A stretch of DNA of 64,000 nt from Amorphoplanes friuliensis DSM 7358 (GTDB taxonomy: Bacteria > Actinomycetota > Actinomycetes > Mycobacteriales > Micromonosporaceae). Numbering within the stretch: the first letter of the stretch is position 1; the number at the start of each line of letters is the position of its first letter. The DNA is taken from the NCBI RefSeq assembly GCF_000494755.1, contig NC_022657.1, positions 8,524,001-8,588,000 of the forward strand. The letters run 5' to 3'. The notes under the pieces were generated by a model. It searched no databases, was not told the DNA's origin, and saw only the letters and a program-made list of their open reading frames with translations. This document shows positions 10,801 to 20,375 of this stretch, piece by piece. Both the position numbers and the translations under genes were made by a program.

Positions 10801-11495
10801 CCGGCGACCGCCTGCAGCCCGCCGCCCCGGGTGGCCACGAACGTCGCGTCACCGCCGAGGTCGTACCGGATCTGCTGAATCGCCGGATCCGCAGCAGCCT
10901 CGGGGGTCTTGACGACCAGCACATGCGTGAAGCCGGTCTCCGTGGCGTGCACCACGAGGTCCACGTCGGGGAACACCTCGGCGTAGGTGGCGGCCGTGCC
11001 GGCCACCGTCGGCTCGGGCAGCGGTCGCGGCCAGCCGATCGACAGCTTCTTGCCCTCGCTCACCAGCGTGACCAGAGGCTTGGTGCCACCCGGCGAGAAG
11101 CGCACGTCGGCGACCGAGGCACCCGGACGCAGAGTCCCGTCGGGAGCCTCCCGCAGGTTCAGGTCGATCGGCGCCCACTCGCCGGACTCCCGGCGTACCC
11201 GCTGGGGCACGGCGGTGGCCTCGAGCGTGAGATGACCGTCGGGCTCGGCGAAGACCTGGGTGGTCTCGGAGCGCGCGCCGGTCACCTCGACCCGCGAATC
11301 GGTCGCGACCGCGGCGGCGACCGCCTGGGCCTCGGTGGCGCGTTCCTTGGGCTTGGCCGGCTTGTCGAAGACAGGCGTGGCGGGTGCGGCAGCAGCCGGA
11401 CCGGCCACGGCGAACACCGCCGGAACCAGGATCACCGACGACGCCGCCAGGGCGGCGAAGCGGTACAGAATGGAACCATTCCGGGCAGCATTCAC
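7827..11495 (-). CDS. Secreted LamG/jellyroll surface protein upstream of RHS
   Basis: A 1222-aa exported protein, GTG start at 11495. The signal peptide is about residues 1-36 (ends GPAAAAPA). The N-terminal third resembles the DNRLRE-type region of large actinobacterial wall proteins, with fibronectin-like segments in the middle. Two LamG-like concanavalin A folds lie at the C-terminus, roughly residues 735-930 and 1010-1205, each with a SVAAW/TVAAW strand and a LYVDG strand. No cell-wall anchor motif is seen. It directly precedes the RHS gene on the same strand and is probably co-transcribed, perhaps as carrier or adhesin for the toxin. The promoter should be within 11496-11672, shared divergently with valS. 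Confidence 0.85.
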   Translation of the reverse strand: MNAARNGSILYRFAALAASSVILVPAVFAVAGPAAAAPATPVFDKPAKPKERATEAQAVAAAVATDSRVEVTGARSETTQVFAEPDGHLTLEATAVPQRVRRESGEWAPIDLNLREAPDGTLRPGASVADVRFSPGGTKPLVTLVSEGKKLSIGWPRPLPEPTVAGTAATYAEVFPDVDLVVHATETGFTHVLVVKTPEAAADPAIQQIRYDLGGDATFVATRGGGLQAVAGGRTLASATEAVMWDSARPTAARRALSAEPAAGSTTGAPADTATIAPVAATVEGGDLVLRPDAELLAAPASAFPLYIDPPWSTGKKRWAYATNNNGNNTDVSKARVGKDPEGSRTYRSFFEFSTSFLKSKHIESAYVQMELDHSASCLETWTHMYSTGSIASTPRTKWSPKLSTWLAATASRAPEGDGCDGKGDQTVNFPADVTKAPQVTNKIQAIAKAGSTTVTMGFCACNADGDYESSADRWKKFFPNKAKLIVDYDSKPGKPFNLKISGVTCPSSGSVSIGTAEPTLTATYPDADEDKNQSLTASYEWVEVPSDGHVLSTTPRRTTPAPKSVPAGDAVSSNKLTGVLKDHRYAIRTFATDPKPYQVAGDWSAWCIFRVDTTVPKPPELTVKTSPTLPGTAATVQLSSPNKDVTKFAYGWDDTPLRTVAATGTTTKTATVSLTAPRYGGLTFFAYAIDITQNNGNNAQVEFTVGRPTEAFARWKLETYPLVETPAKAMADANPAAAGDTPLVPDSTAPDVTWAADAHLIGGSAASFNATANSPFGALKSTAALDTSKSFSVAAWLRLGDVDDYRTAVSKDGAAMSVFRLQYRVDRNAWCFSVRAKDEPGSELTGACSVAPAVRGKWTHVAGVYDDAELKLRLYVDGVLVSDFTPPATWLATWAGGWNAKGAVVVGRALDTKYTGPVDWFHGEIADVQLFDRALVPADLLGQRADDLNSNLVDEPGIMRPIQVGQWDFDAAGWCYQAGVPDTCTAPDASAFDRPLTLTPGIETGEGVRDAGLVLDATHWASDPDPLAGTPTQEYGFSRDLPVLRTDQAFTVAAWVRLDDSLGTETVVSQDTAGAGFSGFDVRYESTGSKYVFAMRNTATATTQASSVSVAVEDPTVWHHLVAVFDPGLRELHLYVDGGGQPDLDDPAANRHAVAAANTGLVPWQATGSLVVGRSDQPAGFTHWLSGSVDTVTAWQGELTAAAIQTLYDSEAPQADPASAG

Positions 11496-11672
11496 TGACG
11501 CATACCTTCACAACCCCCGTGATCATCAATGCAGCGAGGCGAACTTTAAGGTTTCTTTCAGGAAAGTGTCAACAGGCATCGATGTGCCAGCTCAGCGACC
11601 TGTCGCCGGTCCCCGGCGCGGCGGAGGGCAAAGTCTCTGGCCGCCGGCAGAACGCGGCTCTACCCTGGCGGG

Positions 11673-14198
11673 ATGACGGAGCCAGCAAGCGGCCGGATGC
11701 CCGACCGGCCGAGCCTCGACGGACTCGAAGACAAGTGGTCCCCCTTCTGGGAGGCCGAGCAGACCTACAAGTTCGACCGGTCCGTAGCTGAGCGTGCCAA
11801 CGTCTACTCGATCGACACCCCGCCGCCGACGGTCTCCGGCGAGCTGCACATGGGGCACGTCTTCTCCTACACGCACACCGACACGGTCGCGCGGTTCCAG
11901 CGGATGCGGGGCAAGTCCGTCTTCTATCCGATGGGGTGGGACGACAACGGCCTGCCGACCGAGCGCCGCGTCCAGAACGTCTACGGCGTCTACTGCGACC
12001 CGTCCCTGCCGTACGACCCGGCGTGGCAGCCGCCCGCGACACCGCCGAAACCCGCGGAAGCCGTGTCGCGGCGTAACTTCGTCGAACTGTGCAACCGGCT
12101 CACTGTCGAGGACGAGAAGGTCTTCGAGGCACTGTGGCGCAGGCTGGGCCTGTCGGTCGACTGGGCGATGACCTACACGACCATCGGCGCGCGCTCGCAG
12201 GCCGTGTCACAGCGGGCGTTCCTCGACAACCTAGCGCGCGGTGAGGCGTACACGTCGGAGGCGCCGACGCTCTGGGACGTCGGTTTCCGGACCGCGGTGG
12301 CGCAGGCCGAGATCGAGGACCGGGAGCGGCCCGGCGCCTATCACCGGCTGCGGTTCCACGGCCCGGACGGCCCGGTCGAGGTCGACACGACCCGGCCCGA
12401 GCTGCTCCCCGCCTGCGTCGCGCTGGTCACCCACCCGGATCACCCCCTGGTGGGCAAGACCGTCCGCACCCCGCTCTTCGACGTCGAGGTCCCCGTGTAC
12501 GCCCACCCGCTCGCCGAGGCCGACAAAGGTACGGGCGTGGCGATGGTCTGCACCTTCGGCGACCTGACCGACGTGATCTGGTGGCGGGACCTGCAGCTCG
12601 AGACGCGCGTGGTGCTCGGCCGCGACGGGCGGTTCCTGCCCGACCGGCCGGCGGGTGTGCCCGACGCGGCCTACCAGCAGTTCGCGGGGCTGACCGTCAA
12701 GGCCGCCCGGCGGGAGATCGTCCGGCTGCTGACCGAGACCGGTGACCTGCTCGGCGAGCCGCGGCCGATCACACACCCGGTGAAGTTCTACGAGCGGGGC
12801 GACTCACCGCTGGAGATCGTGACCAGCCGGCAGTGGTTCATCCGCAACGGCGGGCGTGACCAGGAGCTGCGCGACGAGTTGCTCGCCCGCGGCCGGGAGC
12901 TGAAGTGGATCCCGGGGCACATGCAGCACCGCTTCGACCACTGGGTCAACGGCCTCACCGGAGACTGGCTGATCAGCCGTCAGCGGTTCTTCGGCGTGCC
13001 CGTCCCGGTCTGGTACCGGCTCGACAACGCTGGCGAGCCGGACCACAGCCAGCTTCTCATACCGGACGTTTCATCGCTGCCGGTTGACCCTTCCTCGGAG
13101 TGTCCGCCCGGCTTCGACGAGTCGCAGCGGGACGTCCCGGGTGGCTTCACCGCCGACCCGGACGTCATGGACACCTGGGCGACGTCGTCGCTGACACCGC
13201 AGATCGTCGGCGGCTGGGGCAAAGACGACGACCTCTTCGCCCGGGTCTTCCCGATGGACCTGCGCCCCCAGGGCCAGGAGATCATCCGGACCTGGCTGTT
13301 CTACTCGGTGGTCCGCTCCCACTTCGAGCACGGCACGCTGCCGTGGAAAACAGCCGTGCTCTCCGGCTGGATCCTCGACCCCGACCGCAAGAAGATGTCG
13401 AAGTCCAAGGGCAACGTCGTGACACCCATGGACCTCCTCGTGCAGAACGGCGCCGACGCGGTGCGCTACTGGGCCGCGAACGGGCGGCCGGGCGCCGACC
13501 TGGCGTTCGACCCGGCGCAGATCAAGGTCGGGCGGCGGCTCGCGACCAAACTGCTCAACGCGTCCAAGTTCGCGCTCGGCCTCGGCGCCGCCGACGCCCT
13601 GCGCAAACCGGTGACCGCCGACCTGGACCGCGCGATGCTCGCCCGCCTCGCCGAGGTCGTGGAGGTCGCCACCGCGGCGTTCGACGCGTACGACCACACG
13701 GCCCCACTCCAGGCGACCGAGGCGTTCTTCTGGACCTTCTGCGACGACTACATCGAGCTCGTCAAGGACCGCGCGTACGCCGAAGGACCCGCGGGTGACT
13801 CGGCGCGGGCGGCCCTGTCGGCGGGTCTGTCCGTGCTGCTGCGCCTGTTCGCGCCGTTCCTGCCGTACGCGACCGAGGAGATCTGGTCCTGGTGGCGCTA
13901 CGGCTCGGTCCACCGCGCCACCTGGCCGACCAAGTACGAGCTCACCCGCGTGGCCCCCGACGGCGACGCGACCCTGCTCGACCTGGCCGGCGACGCCCTG
14001 CGCCAGGTCCGCCGGGCCAAGTCGGACCGCAAGCTGTCCATGAAGGCCGACATCCCCCTGGCCGAGGCGCTCGGCCCCGCGGCGATGCTGGAACGCCTGG
14101 CGCTGGTCGAGGCCGACCTGAAGGCAGCGGGCCGCATCGGCAAACTCGACATGCTCCCCGACCGCACCGAGGAGTTGGTCATCGCCAGCGCCTTCTGA
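11673..14198 (+). CDS. valS: Valine--tRNA ligase
   Basis: Class I aminoacyl-tRNA synthetase charging tRNA-Val in the cytoplasm. The HIGH-type signature appears as HMGH at residues 59-62, and the KMSKS loop as KKMSKSKGN near residue 573. The editing domain lies between, and the anticodon-binding domain follows to residue 841. The protein ends soon after the anticodon domain and lacks the long C-terminal coiled coil of enterobacterial ValS, which fits the shorter type of ValS found in archaea and some actinobacteria (from memory). ATG at 11673 is the first in-frame start. It is divergent from the LamG gene and followed by a hairpin terminator. Confidence 0.96.
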   Translation: MTEPASGRMPDRPSLDGLEDKWSPFWEAEQTYKFDRSVAERANVYSIDTPPPTVSGELHMGHVFSYTHTDTVARFQRMRGKSVFYPMGWDDNGLPTERRVQNVYGVYCDPSLPYDPAWQPPATPPKPAEAVSRRNFVELCNRLTVEDEKVFEALWRRLGLSVDWAMTYTTIGARSQAVSQRAFLDNLARGEAYTSEAPTLWDVGFRTAVAQAEIEDRERPGAYHRLRFHGPDGPVEVDTTRPELLPACVALVTHPDHPLVGKTVRTPLFDVEVPVYAHPLAEADKGTGVAMVCTFGDLTDVIWWRDLQLETRVVLGRDGRFLPDRPAGVPDAAYQQFAGLTVKAARREIVRLLTETGDLLGEPRPITHPVKFYERGDSPLEIVTSRQWFIRNGGRDQELRDELLARGRELKWIPGHMQHRFDHWVNGLTGDWLISRQRFFGVPVPVWYRLDNAGEPDHSQLLIPDVSSLPVDPSSECPPGFDESQRDVPGGFTADPDVMDTWATSSLTPQIVGGWGKDDDLFARVFPMDLRPQGQEIIRTWLFYSVVRSHFEHGTLPWKTAVLSGWILDPDRKKMSKSKGNVVTPMDLLVQNGADAVRYWAANGRPGADLAFDPAQIKVGRRLATKLLNASKFALGLGAADALRKPVTADLDRAMLARLAEVVEVATAAFDAYDHTAPLQATEAFFWTFCDDYIELVKDRAYAEGPAGDSARAALSAGLSVLLRLFAPFLPYATEEIWSWWRYGSVHRATWPTKYELTRVAPDGDATLLDLAGDALRQVRRAKSDRKLSMKADIPLAEALGPAAMLERLALVEADLKAAGRIGKLDMLPDRTEELVIASAF

Positions 14199-14209
14199 TC
14201 CTCTTGGGC

Positions 14210-14231
14210 AACCCGGCCCTACGGGCGGGTT
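14210..14231 (+). terminator. Hairpin terminator after valS
   Basis: Starts 11 nt after the valS stop. Arms AACCCG (14210-14215) and CGGGTT (14226-14231) pair, with an inner CCC/GGG pair, a one-base bulge and a 3-nt loop. There is no U tract, as is common in actinobacteria. Confidence 0.55.
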
Positions 14232-14243
14232 CGGCACGGCAGC

Positions 14244-14801
14244 ATGGAGGGCATGTCGATCCCGCCCGACGAGGTCGAGGCTCCGGCCGACGACGCGGTG
14301 CTCTTCCGGTCGTCGCCGTGGCGGACGTTCGCGTTGCTGTCCGGCGCCGTGCTGCTCGCCTATGTTGCCGTGTCGCCCCTGGTGGAGCTGCTGATGGGCG
14401 CCCCGGACGACCCGTGGTGGTCGACCGTCGCCCAGGGGGCGGTCATCGGCGCTCTGGTCGCCGGCGGGTACGCCGTCTCGGCCCGGTCGGGGCTCTCCAC
14501 CTGGGTGCGGGCGTCCTCGGGGGGTCTCGAGCTGGCCGCCCAGGGCAGCGACCCGGTCCTGCTGGCCTGGCCGGACATCGACCACGTGGTCGTCCGCCGC
14601 GACGGATTCCGCACGGTCCTCGACGTGACACCGGTCGACCTGGACCGGGTCCACCCCGTCTCCGAGGAGCACGAGGGCTGGCCGACCATCCGGGACGACG
14701 ACGCCGATCCCTCGGGCCGGCCCGCCTTCACCGCGGACCTCACGCAGATCTGGCCGGGCCCGCGGGTCCTACGCCGCGAGCTCGCCCGGCGCATGCACTA
14801 G
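14244..14801 (+). CDS. Two-TM membrane protein, function unknown
   Basis: A 185-aa protein with two membrane helices (about residues 28-52 and 65-85) followed by a soluble ~100-aa domain. That domain (WVRASSGGLEL, then AWPDIDHVVVRRDG) has the alternating pattern of a bacterial PH-like fold, but this is a weak impression. ATG at 14253 is an alternative start; GGAGG at 14246-14250 is only 2 nt before it and so does not decide. The stop codon overlaps the stop of the convergent gene by 4 nt (CTAG at 14798-14801). No specific role can be assigned. Confidence 0.7.
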   Translation: MEGMSIPPDEVEAPADDAVLFRSSPWRTFALLSGAVLLAYVAVSPLVELLMGAPDDPWWSTVAQGAVIGALVAGGYAVSARSGLSTWVRASSGGLELAAQGSDPVLLAWPDIDHVVVRRDGFRTVLDVTPVDLDRVHPVSEEHEGWPTIRDDDADPSGRPAFTADLTQIWPGPRVLRRELARRMH

Positions 14802-15514
14802 AAGTCGCCGCCACCGAAGTCGCCGCCACCAAAATCTCCGCCGCCTCCGCCGAAGTCGCCGGACGCGTCCTGCATGCCGTCCTGGTAGCCGTCGCCGTAG
14901 CCCATGTCGCCGAAGCCCGGTGAGAGCAGCGCGTCGAAGATCAGCATGCCGCCGAGCACACCCGCACCCGCGCCGAGCGCCGTCTTCCAGACCGGTGTCG
15001 AATACCAGCCGGACGGCACGGGCCGGCCCTGCACACGACCGCCCGGGTAGTAGTAGGGAGTGTCCGGACCGGGCTGCGGTCCCGCCTTGTAGTGCTGGCC
15101 CTGGACGTTGACCTCGCGCTCCTGGGTGATCTGACCGGCGCCGCGGGCGCTGGCCAGCGGCGGCAGGTCGGGACCCGGGTCGATGCCCATCGCCTGCCGG
15201 GCCGCCCGCACGTAGGTCAGGCCCTCCAGCGCCGACTCCCGCGCCAGCTCGAACTGCTTCACCGACTTCGCCTGCTGCAGCTGGCCACCGGCGGCGTTGT
15301 AGCGCTCACTCGCGTCGGACAGGGCCTGACGGGCGGCCGGGTCCTCACCGTGGAGGTTCAGCACCTGGCCGCCGAGCCGCTCGTACCAGCGCTGGGCGTC
15401 GGCGCGGGCGTCCTCGAGGTGCCGCTGCTCACGCGCGGCGCTGCCACGGCGGACAAAAACGATGATCGCAAAAACCGCGACGACGATCAGAATCAGGAGC
15501 AGAAACACCTTCAT
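14798..15514 (-). CDS. Membrane-anchored protein with Gly-Asp-Phe tail
   Basis: A 238-aa protein. An N-terminal membrane helix (residues 1-21) is followed by a charged helical domain rich in Glu, Arg and Gln (about 25-115), a proline-rich stretch, a second hydrophobic segment near 175-195, and a C-terminus made of repeated GGGDF units. Similar small membrane proteins with glycine tails are common in actinobacteria and have no assigned function. Its start is 54 bp from rmuC, which is divergent. Its 3' end overlaps the convergent gene by 4 nt. Confidence 0.75.
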   Translation of the reverse strand: MKVFLLLILIVVAVFAIIVFVRRGSAAREQRHLEDARADAQRWYERLGGQVLNLHGEDPAARQALSDASERYNAAGGQLQQAKSVKQFELARESALEGLTYVRAARQAMGIDPGPDLPPLASARGAGQITQEREVNVQGQHYKAGPQPGPDTPYYYPGGRVQGRPVPSGWYSTPVWKTALGAGAGVLGGMLIFDALLSPGFGDMGYGDGYQDGMQDASGDFGGGGGDFGGGDFGGGDF

Positions 15515-15568
15515 GTGTCGACGGTACCCTCGTCGATCTCGTCATACCCCTCTGGCAAGCTCCGGGGT

Positions 15569-16735
15569 GTGACCTTCTCGACGCTCGCTGTGGTGCTCGT
15601 CTGTCTGGGGGTCGGGGGCGCACTCGGCTGGCTGGCCGCGCGCCTGCGGGCCGCCACCGACATCGCCCGTCTGGAGGCGACCGTGCAGGCCGGCCGCGAC
15701 GGCGAGAGTCGCCTGGAGCAGTCGTTGCGCTCACTGTCCTACGAGGCGACTGCCCAGTCCCAGGAGGCCGTGGCCCGCGCGGTGGCGCCCCTGCACGACA
15801 TGCTGCACCGCTACGAGCAGCGGGTGGCCGAGCTCGAACGCGACCGGATCGACGCCTACTCCGAGCTGCGCGAGCAGGTGCGGTCGATGGGCGCGGTCTC
15901 CAGCGAGCTGCGCACCGAGACAAAACAGCTGGTCGCCGCGCTGCGGGCGCCGCAGGTGCGGGGACGCTGGGGTGAGCATCAGCTGCGCCGCATCGTCGAG
16001 GCGGCGGGGCTGCTCGACCACTGCGACTTCTCCGAGCAGGTCACCGGATCGACCGACAACCAGGGCGTACGCCCCGACATGCTGGTGCGCCTGCACGGCG
16101 GACGGTCGGTGGTCGTCGACGCCAAGGCGCCGTTCGACTCCTATCTGTCCGCGATGGAGGCACGCGACGAGCGCACCCGCGACATGCACCTGGACCAGCA
16201 CGCCAAGGTGCTGCGAGGCCACGTCGACGCACTGTCGGCCAAGGCGTATTGGACAGCGTTCGACCAGACACCCGACTTCGTGGTGCTCTTCGTGCCGGCC
16301 GACCCGTTCCTCGACGCGGCGCTCCAGCGTGACGCGTCCCTGATGGAGCACGCGTTCAGCCGCAACGTGGTGCTGGCGACGCCGGCGACGCTGGTCGCAC
16401 TGCTGCGCACGGTCGCCTACTCGTGGCGGCAGGAGGCCCTGGCCCGCAACGCCCTCGAGGTGCACAGCCTGGCCCGTGAGCTCTACGGGCGCCTGGCCAC
16501 CCTGGGCGACCACGTGGGCAAGCTGGGCAGCTCGCTGAGCGGCGCGGTCACCGCGTACAACCGCGCGGTGGGCTCGCTGGAGTCCCGGGTGCTGGTCAGC
16601 GCGCGGAAGCTCGCCGAGATGGGTGTCTCCGACGAGGAACTGGCCGCGCCCGCTCAGGTCGAGCTGACCCCGCGCCAGCCACAGGCGCCGGAGCTGCTGG
16701 AGGACAGCAGCTTCGACGGTCGGCGGCTCTTCTAG
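15569..16735 (+). CDS. rmuC: DNA recombination protein RmuC
   Basis: A 388-aa RmuC-family protein. A membrane helix at residues 2-24 is followed by a long coiled-coil segment (about 28-110) and the RmuC nuclease-like domain, recognisable from [13 protein letters not shown], the [17 protein letters not shown] strand and [12 protein letters not shown]. The family limits recombination at inverted repeats and is predicted to be a nuclease of the PD-(D/E)xK type; DAKAPFDSY fits the catalytic core. GTG at 15569 is the only start that keeps the membrane helix at the N-terminus. The stop overlaps the stop of ispH by 4 nt (CTAG). Confidence 0.92.
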   Translation: MTFSTLAVVLVCLGVGGALGWLAARLRAATDIARLEATVQAGRDGESRLEQSLRSLSYEATAQSQEAVARAVAPLHDMLHRYEQRVAELERDRIDAYSELREQVRSMGAVSSELRTETKQLVAALRAPQVRGRWGEHQLRRIVEAAGLLDHCDFSEQVTGSTDNQGVRPDMLVRLHGGRSVVVDAKAPFDSYLSAMEARDERTRDMHLDQHAKVLRGHVDALSAKAYWTAFDQTPDFVVLFVPADPFLDAALQRDASLMEHAFSRNVVLATPATLVALLRTVAYSWRQEALARNALEVHSLARELYGRLATLGDHVGKLGSSLSGAVTAYNRAVGSLESRVLVSARKLAEMGVSDEELAAPAQVELTPRQPQAPELLEDSSFDGRRLF

Positions 16736-17739
16736 GCGACGACGGCGGCTGCGGCTGCGCGGGCGGCGGCTGCGGCCTTCATGTCGCGGCGCAGCTCCTG
16801 CGGCAGCGAGAAGGTCAGGCGCTCCTCGGCGGTGGTGAACTCGGTGACCTCACCGAAACCCCGGTCGGCGAGGTGGGCGAGGACCTCCATGACCAGGTCC
16901 TCGGGGACGCTGGCGCCCGAGCTGACACCGACCGTCGTCGCACCCTCGAGCCACTCGTCCTGGATCTCGGAGGCGAAGTCGACGAGGTGCCCGGCGCGCG
17001 CCCCGGCCCCCAGGGCGACCTCGACCAGACGTACCGAATTGGAGGAGTTGGTGGACCCCACGACGATGACCACGTCGCACTCGGGGGCGATCTCCTTGAT
17101 CACGTGCTGCCGGTTGGACGTGGCGTAACAGATGTCGTCGCTGGGCGGCGACTGCAGCAGCGGCAGCTTGGTCTTGAGGCGGGCGACGGTCTCCATCGTC
17201 TCGTCGACCGAGAGTGTGGTCTGGGAGAGCCAGACGACCTTCGCGGGGTCGCGGACGACGACGTTGTCCACGTCGTCGGGGCCGTCGACCAGCTGGATGT
17301 GCGCCGGGGCCTCACCGGCGGTGCCGATGACCTCTTCGTGACCTTCGTGACCGATGAGCAGGATGTCGTAGTCGTCGGCGGCGAACCGCTTCGCCTCGTG
17401 GTGGACCTTGGTCACCAGCGGGCAGGTCGCGTCGATCGCCTTGAGCCGCCGCTCGCGGGCCTGCTCGTGCACCTCCGGCGCCACACCGTGGGCGGAGAAG
17501 ACGACGGTCGACCCCTCGGGAACCTCTTCGTTCTCCTCGACGAAGATCGCGCCGGCCGCCTCGAGCGTGGTCACGACGTGCTTGTTGTGCACGATCTGTT
17601 TGCGCACGTAGACGGGGGCGCCGTAGAGCTTGAGCGCCTCCTCGACCGTCTGCACGGCGCGGTCGACACCGGCGCAGTAACCCCGCGGCTTGGCGAGGAG
17701 CACACGCTTGCGGACAGGGCTGATCGAGTCGGCAGTCAC
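16732..17739 (-). CDS. ispH: 4-hydroxy-3-methylbut-2-enyl diphosphate reductase
   Basis: Last enzyme of the MEP pathway; it reduces HMBPP to IPP and DMAPP using a [4Fe-4S] cluster. The three cluster cysteines are visible: Cys22 in GYCAGV, Cys106 in DATCP and Cys204 in [11 protein letters not shown]. The product is 335 aa, normal for the family, with an alanine-rich C-terminal extension. GTG at 17739 is chosen because the open frame extends far upstream without homology and the family starts close to [12 protein letters not shown]. It supplies precursors for the prenyl genes at 30-32 kb. Convergent with rmuC, divergent from 17820. Confidence 0.95.
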   Translation of the reverse strand: MTADSISPVRKRVLLAKPRGYCAGVDRAVQTVEEALKLYGAPVYVRKQIVHNKHVVTTLEAAGAIFVEENEEVPEGSTVVFSAHGVAPEVHEQARERRLKAIDATCPLVTKVHHEAKRFAADDYDILLIGHEGHEEVIGTAGEAPAHIQLVDGPDDVDNVVVRDPAKVVWLSQTTLSVDETMETVARLKTKLPLLQSPPSDDICYATSNRQHVIKEIAPECDVVIVVGSTNSSNSVRLVEVALGAGARAGHLVDFASEIQDEWLEGATTVGVSSGASVPEDLVMEVLAHLADRGFGEVTEFTTAEERLTFSLPQELRRDMKAAAAARAAAAAVVA

Positions 17740-17819
17740 CCCGCCATGGTACGTGCCCGCCGCCCCCACCAGCAGTGCTGCGACGCTCACCACAGCCGGG
17801 GGCGCGGCATACTCGTGCG

Positions 17820-18341
17820 GTGGATGAGACAACTGTGACTCCCGGGCAGCGGGCCGGCGGCGTCGTACGAGGCCTGCTCGGAGCGGTGAGCCTCGTCGGC
17901 GGCCTGACCTGGATCCTGCTCAACCTGGACGCGCCACGCCCGGTGAGCGACCTGATCGTCGGTCTGGTGCTGGCCGCGGGCGGTCTGGTGCTGCTCATGC
18001 CGCACCGCGTCGATCTGCCCGGGCGGGCCACGGCGGCCGCGACGGCGGGCGCCGCGATCGGCGGCACGCTGGCCGGCAGCGTGGCCACCACCATCACCAC
18101 CGGGGGCGCCTTCGTCTACGTGGCCAGTCACGGCTGGCCGCACGCCTGGCTGGCCCGCGGTGCGACCGCACCCGACCCCGTCGCGGCCCGAGTGGCAGCG
18201 AACCAGTCGTCCTGGCAGGCCGACGCGGTCAACCTCGTCGCGGACCTCTACTTCTGGGCCCTCGTCGGGCTGCTGCTCCTGGCCGCGTTTGTCCTCATCC
18301 GGCGCACCGGCGCCCGCCGCCAGGCCGTCCTCCATCCCTGA
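17820..18341 (+). CDS. Four-TM membrane protein, first of a tandem pair
   Basis: A 173-aa membrane protein with about four helices. The start is GTG (VDETTVTPG). Helices lie near residues 17-38, 45-62, 68-92 and 135-160, with an outer loop ([14 protein letters not shown]) before the last. The final helix, preceded by [15 protein letters not shown], matches the corresponding part of the next gene (WHVDSQHLLADLLFW), so the two look like diverged tandem duplicates. No characterised family is recognised. Divergent from ispH. Confidence 0.72.
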   Translation: MDETTVTPGQRAGGVVRGLLGAVSLVGGLTWILLNLDAPRPVSDLIVGLVLAAGGLVLLMPHRVDLPGRATAAATAGAAIGGTLAGSVATTITTGGAFVYVASHGWPHAWLARGATAPDPVAARVAANQSSWQADAVNLVADLYFWALVGLLLLAAFVLIRRTGARRQAVLHP

Positions 18342-18400
18342 TCTCTCGGGCCCTGGCCGTTTCCGCACGTGACGGGGTTTCCGGGCGCGATACTCGGGCG

Positions 18401-18934
18401 ATGAGCGCCGTGGGCAACGTGCAGTCCGCCACCGAGGTGGAGGACGACGACGAAGAGGCGCCCGGCCTGTGGGAGTCCTTCGGCGCGGCACTGCGGCTGA
18501 TCGTCGGCTGGTTCAGCATCGCCATCGGCATCCTCAACCTGCTGGTCGAGCTCGACCGTGGGAGCGCGGCCGACGGCGCCTACCTGCTCTTTCACGCCAT
18601 GCTGCTGGTCGGGGGCGTGCTGATGGTCTCGCTGGCCTGGATCGCCGCCCGTCCGGGTGTCGCCGGCTGGTCCGCGGGTGGCGGCGTCCTGGCCGCGGGC
18701 ATGCTCGCCTCCGGGGTGCCCGCGAGCGACGCGTTGTGCTGTCTGTCCGCGTACGCGGTCCGGCACGGTTATCCGTTCTCCTTCGCGGCCCGGGACGCTG
18801 ACGGGGGGCGCTGGCACGTCGACAGCCAGCACCTGCTGGCCGACCTGCTCTTCTGGGGGTACGCGGGCCTGATCGTGCTGGTCGTGGTGGCCCTCGCCCG
18901 GCGCGCCACGCACCACCACGAGGCGCGGGAGTAG
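18401..18934 (+). CDS. Four-TM membrane protein, second of a tandem pair
   Basis: A 177-aa protein with an acidic N-terminus (EVEDDDEE), four predicted helices and an external loop HGYPFSFAARD, ending in ARRATHHHEARE. Topology and the segment before the last helix match the preceding gene. It contains two adjacent cysteines (LCC) at the start of the loop. It lies 20 bp ahead of xseA on the same strand, so it may be co-transcribed, but nothing links it to DNA repair. Confidence 0.72.
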   Translation: MSAVGNVQSATEVEDDDEEAPGLWESFGAALRLIVGWFSIAIGILNLLVELDRGSAADGAYLLFHAMLLVGGVLMVSLAWIAARPGVAGWSAGGGVLAAGMLASGVPASDALCCLSAYAVRHGYPFSFAARDADGGRWHVDSQHLLADLLFWGYAGLIVLVVVALARRATHHHEARE

Positions 18935-18954
18935 TCCGCCCGTAGGCTGGCCGG

Positions 18955-20172
18955 GTGACCCAGCCCGAGACGCCGAAGTCGAGCGCCGACGAGCCGTGGC
19001 CCGTCCGGGTCGTCAGCCAGAAGCTCAGCGCCTGGATCGCCAAGCTCGGCTGGGTCTGGGTCGACGGCCAGGTCGCCCAGATCAGCCGCCGTCCGGGCGC
19101 CAGCGTGGTCTTCCTGACGCTCCGCGACCCGTCGGCCGACCTCAGCCTCACCGTGACCGCCCACCGCGACGTGCTCGACGCGGGCGCACCCGAGCTGGCC
19201 GAGGGTGCCCGGGTGACGATGCACGCCAAGCCCGAGTTCTACCCGGCGCGGGGGTCACTGAGCCTGCGCGCCGACGAGATCCGCCAGGTGGGCCTGGGTG
19301 AGCTGCTCGCCCGGCTCGAACGCCTGAAGAAGCTGCTCGGCGCGGAGGGACTCTTCGCCCGTGAGCGCAAGCGGCGGCTGCCGTTCCTGCCGCAGCGCGT
19401 AGGGCTGATCACCGGGCGGGCCTCCGCGGCCGAGCGGGACGTCCTGATGAACACCCGGCGCCGCTGGCCGTCCGTGGACTTCCGGGTGATCAACGTGCCC
19501 GTGCAGGGACCGACCGCGGTGCCGCAGATCATCGACGCGATGAAGGTGCTCGACAACGACGAGACCGTCGACGTGATCGTGATCGCCCGCGGCGGCGGCA
19601 GCGTCGAGGACCTGCTGCCCTTCTCCGACGAGGCGCTCTGCCGGGCGGTCTTCGGCTGCCGCACCCCGGTCGTCAGCGCCATCGGGCACGAGACCGACGC
19701 CCCGCTGATCGATTACGTCGCGGACGTCCGCGCGTCCACGCCCACCGACGCCGCCAAGCGCATCGTGCCCGACCTGGCCGAGGAGACGACGCTGATCCAG
19801 CAGGCCCGCCGCCGGCTGGACCGCGCGGTGATCACGCTGGTCGACCGCGAGTCGCACCGCCTCGAGTCGTGGCGCTCACGGCCGGTGCTGGCCCGCCCCG
19901 AGGTCCTCGTCGACCAGCGGGAGACCGAGGTCAACGCCCTGCGCGACCGGGCGACCCGCAGCCTCGACCAGCGGCTCCGGCGCGCCGACGACGACCTGCG
20001 GCACACCCTGGCCCGGCTGCGGGCGCTGTCACCGAAGGCGACCCTCGAACGCGGTTACGCGATCGTGCAGCGCCCGGACGGTCACGTGGTCAGGGCGGCG
20101 GACGAGGTGGAGACGGGCGACCTTCTCCGGGTACGGCTGGCAGACGGCGAGCTCCGAGCGGAAGTGCAGTGA
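18955..20172 (+). CDS. xseA: Exodeoxyribonuclease VII large subunit
   Basis: Catalytic subunit of the bidirectional single-strand exonuclease. The N-terminal OB-fold is at about residues 15-110 ([10 protein letters not shown] through [16 protein letters not shown]). The catalytic core follows with [33 protein letters not shown] and [10 protein letters not shown], all conserved in XseA. A coiled-coil region occupies the C-terminal third. It has 405 aa, typical for actinobacteria. GTG at 18955. The stop overlaps the xseB ATG as TGATG, giving translational coupling. Confidence 0.96.
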   Translation: MTQPETPKSSADEPWPVRVVSQKLSAWIAKLGWVWVDGQVAQISRRPGASVVFLTLRDPSADLSLTVTAHRDVLDAGAPELAEGARVTMHAKPEFYPARGSLSLRADEIRQVGLGELLARLERLKKLLGAEGLFARERKRRLPFLPQRVGLITGRASAAERDVLMNTRRRWPSVDFRVINVPVQGPTAVPQIIDAMKVLDNDETVDVIVIARGGGSVEDLLPFSDEALCRAVFGCRTPVVSAIGHETDAPLIDYVADVRASTPTDAAKRIVPDLAEETTLIQQARRRLDRAVITLVDRESHRLESWRSRPVLARPEVLVDQRETEVNALRDRATRSLDQRLRRADDDLRHTLARLRALSPKATLERGYAIVQRPDGHVVRAADEVETGDLLRVRLADGELRAEVQ

Positions 20173-20375
20173 TGACGGACGAAAAACTGAGCTACGAGCA
20201 GGCGCGTACCGAGCTGGCGACAGTGGTCGAACGCCTGGAGCAGGGCGGCACCTCGCTCGAGGAGTCACTGGCCCTGTGGGAACGCGGCGAGAAGCTGGCC
20301 GACGTCTGCCAGCACTGGCTCGACGGCGCCCGCGAACGCATCGAGGCAGCGCGCGCGGCGCGTACTGACAGCTAA
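20172..20375 (+). CDS. xseB: Exodeoxyribonuclease VII small subunit
   Basis: A 67-aa helical protein ([21 protein letters not shown], shortened here to its key motif [16 protein letters not shown]) matching the XseB family, several copies of which wrap the XseA coiled coil. The ATG shares a base with the xseA stop. The TAA stop overlaps the TAG of the convergent DUF4245 gene (CTAA at 20372-20375). Confidence 0.94.
   Translation: MTDEKLSYEQARTELATVVERLEQGGTSLEESLALWERGEKLADVCQHWLDGARERIEAARAARTDS

Noticed and set aside
7944-11498. A 1184-codon plus-strand open frame
   Set aside because: Antisense to the LamG protein gene; a typical high-GC shadow frame without motifs.
12231-14672. Long minus-strand frames over valS
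   Set aside because: Antisense shadows of valS and the following membrane protein with no recognisable domains.
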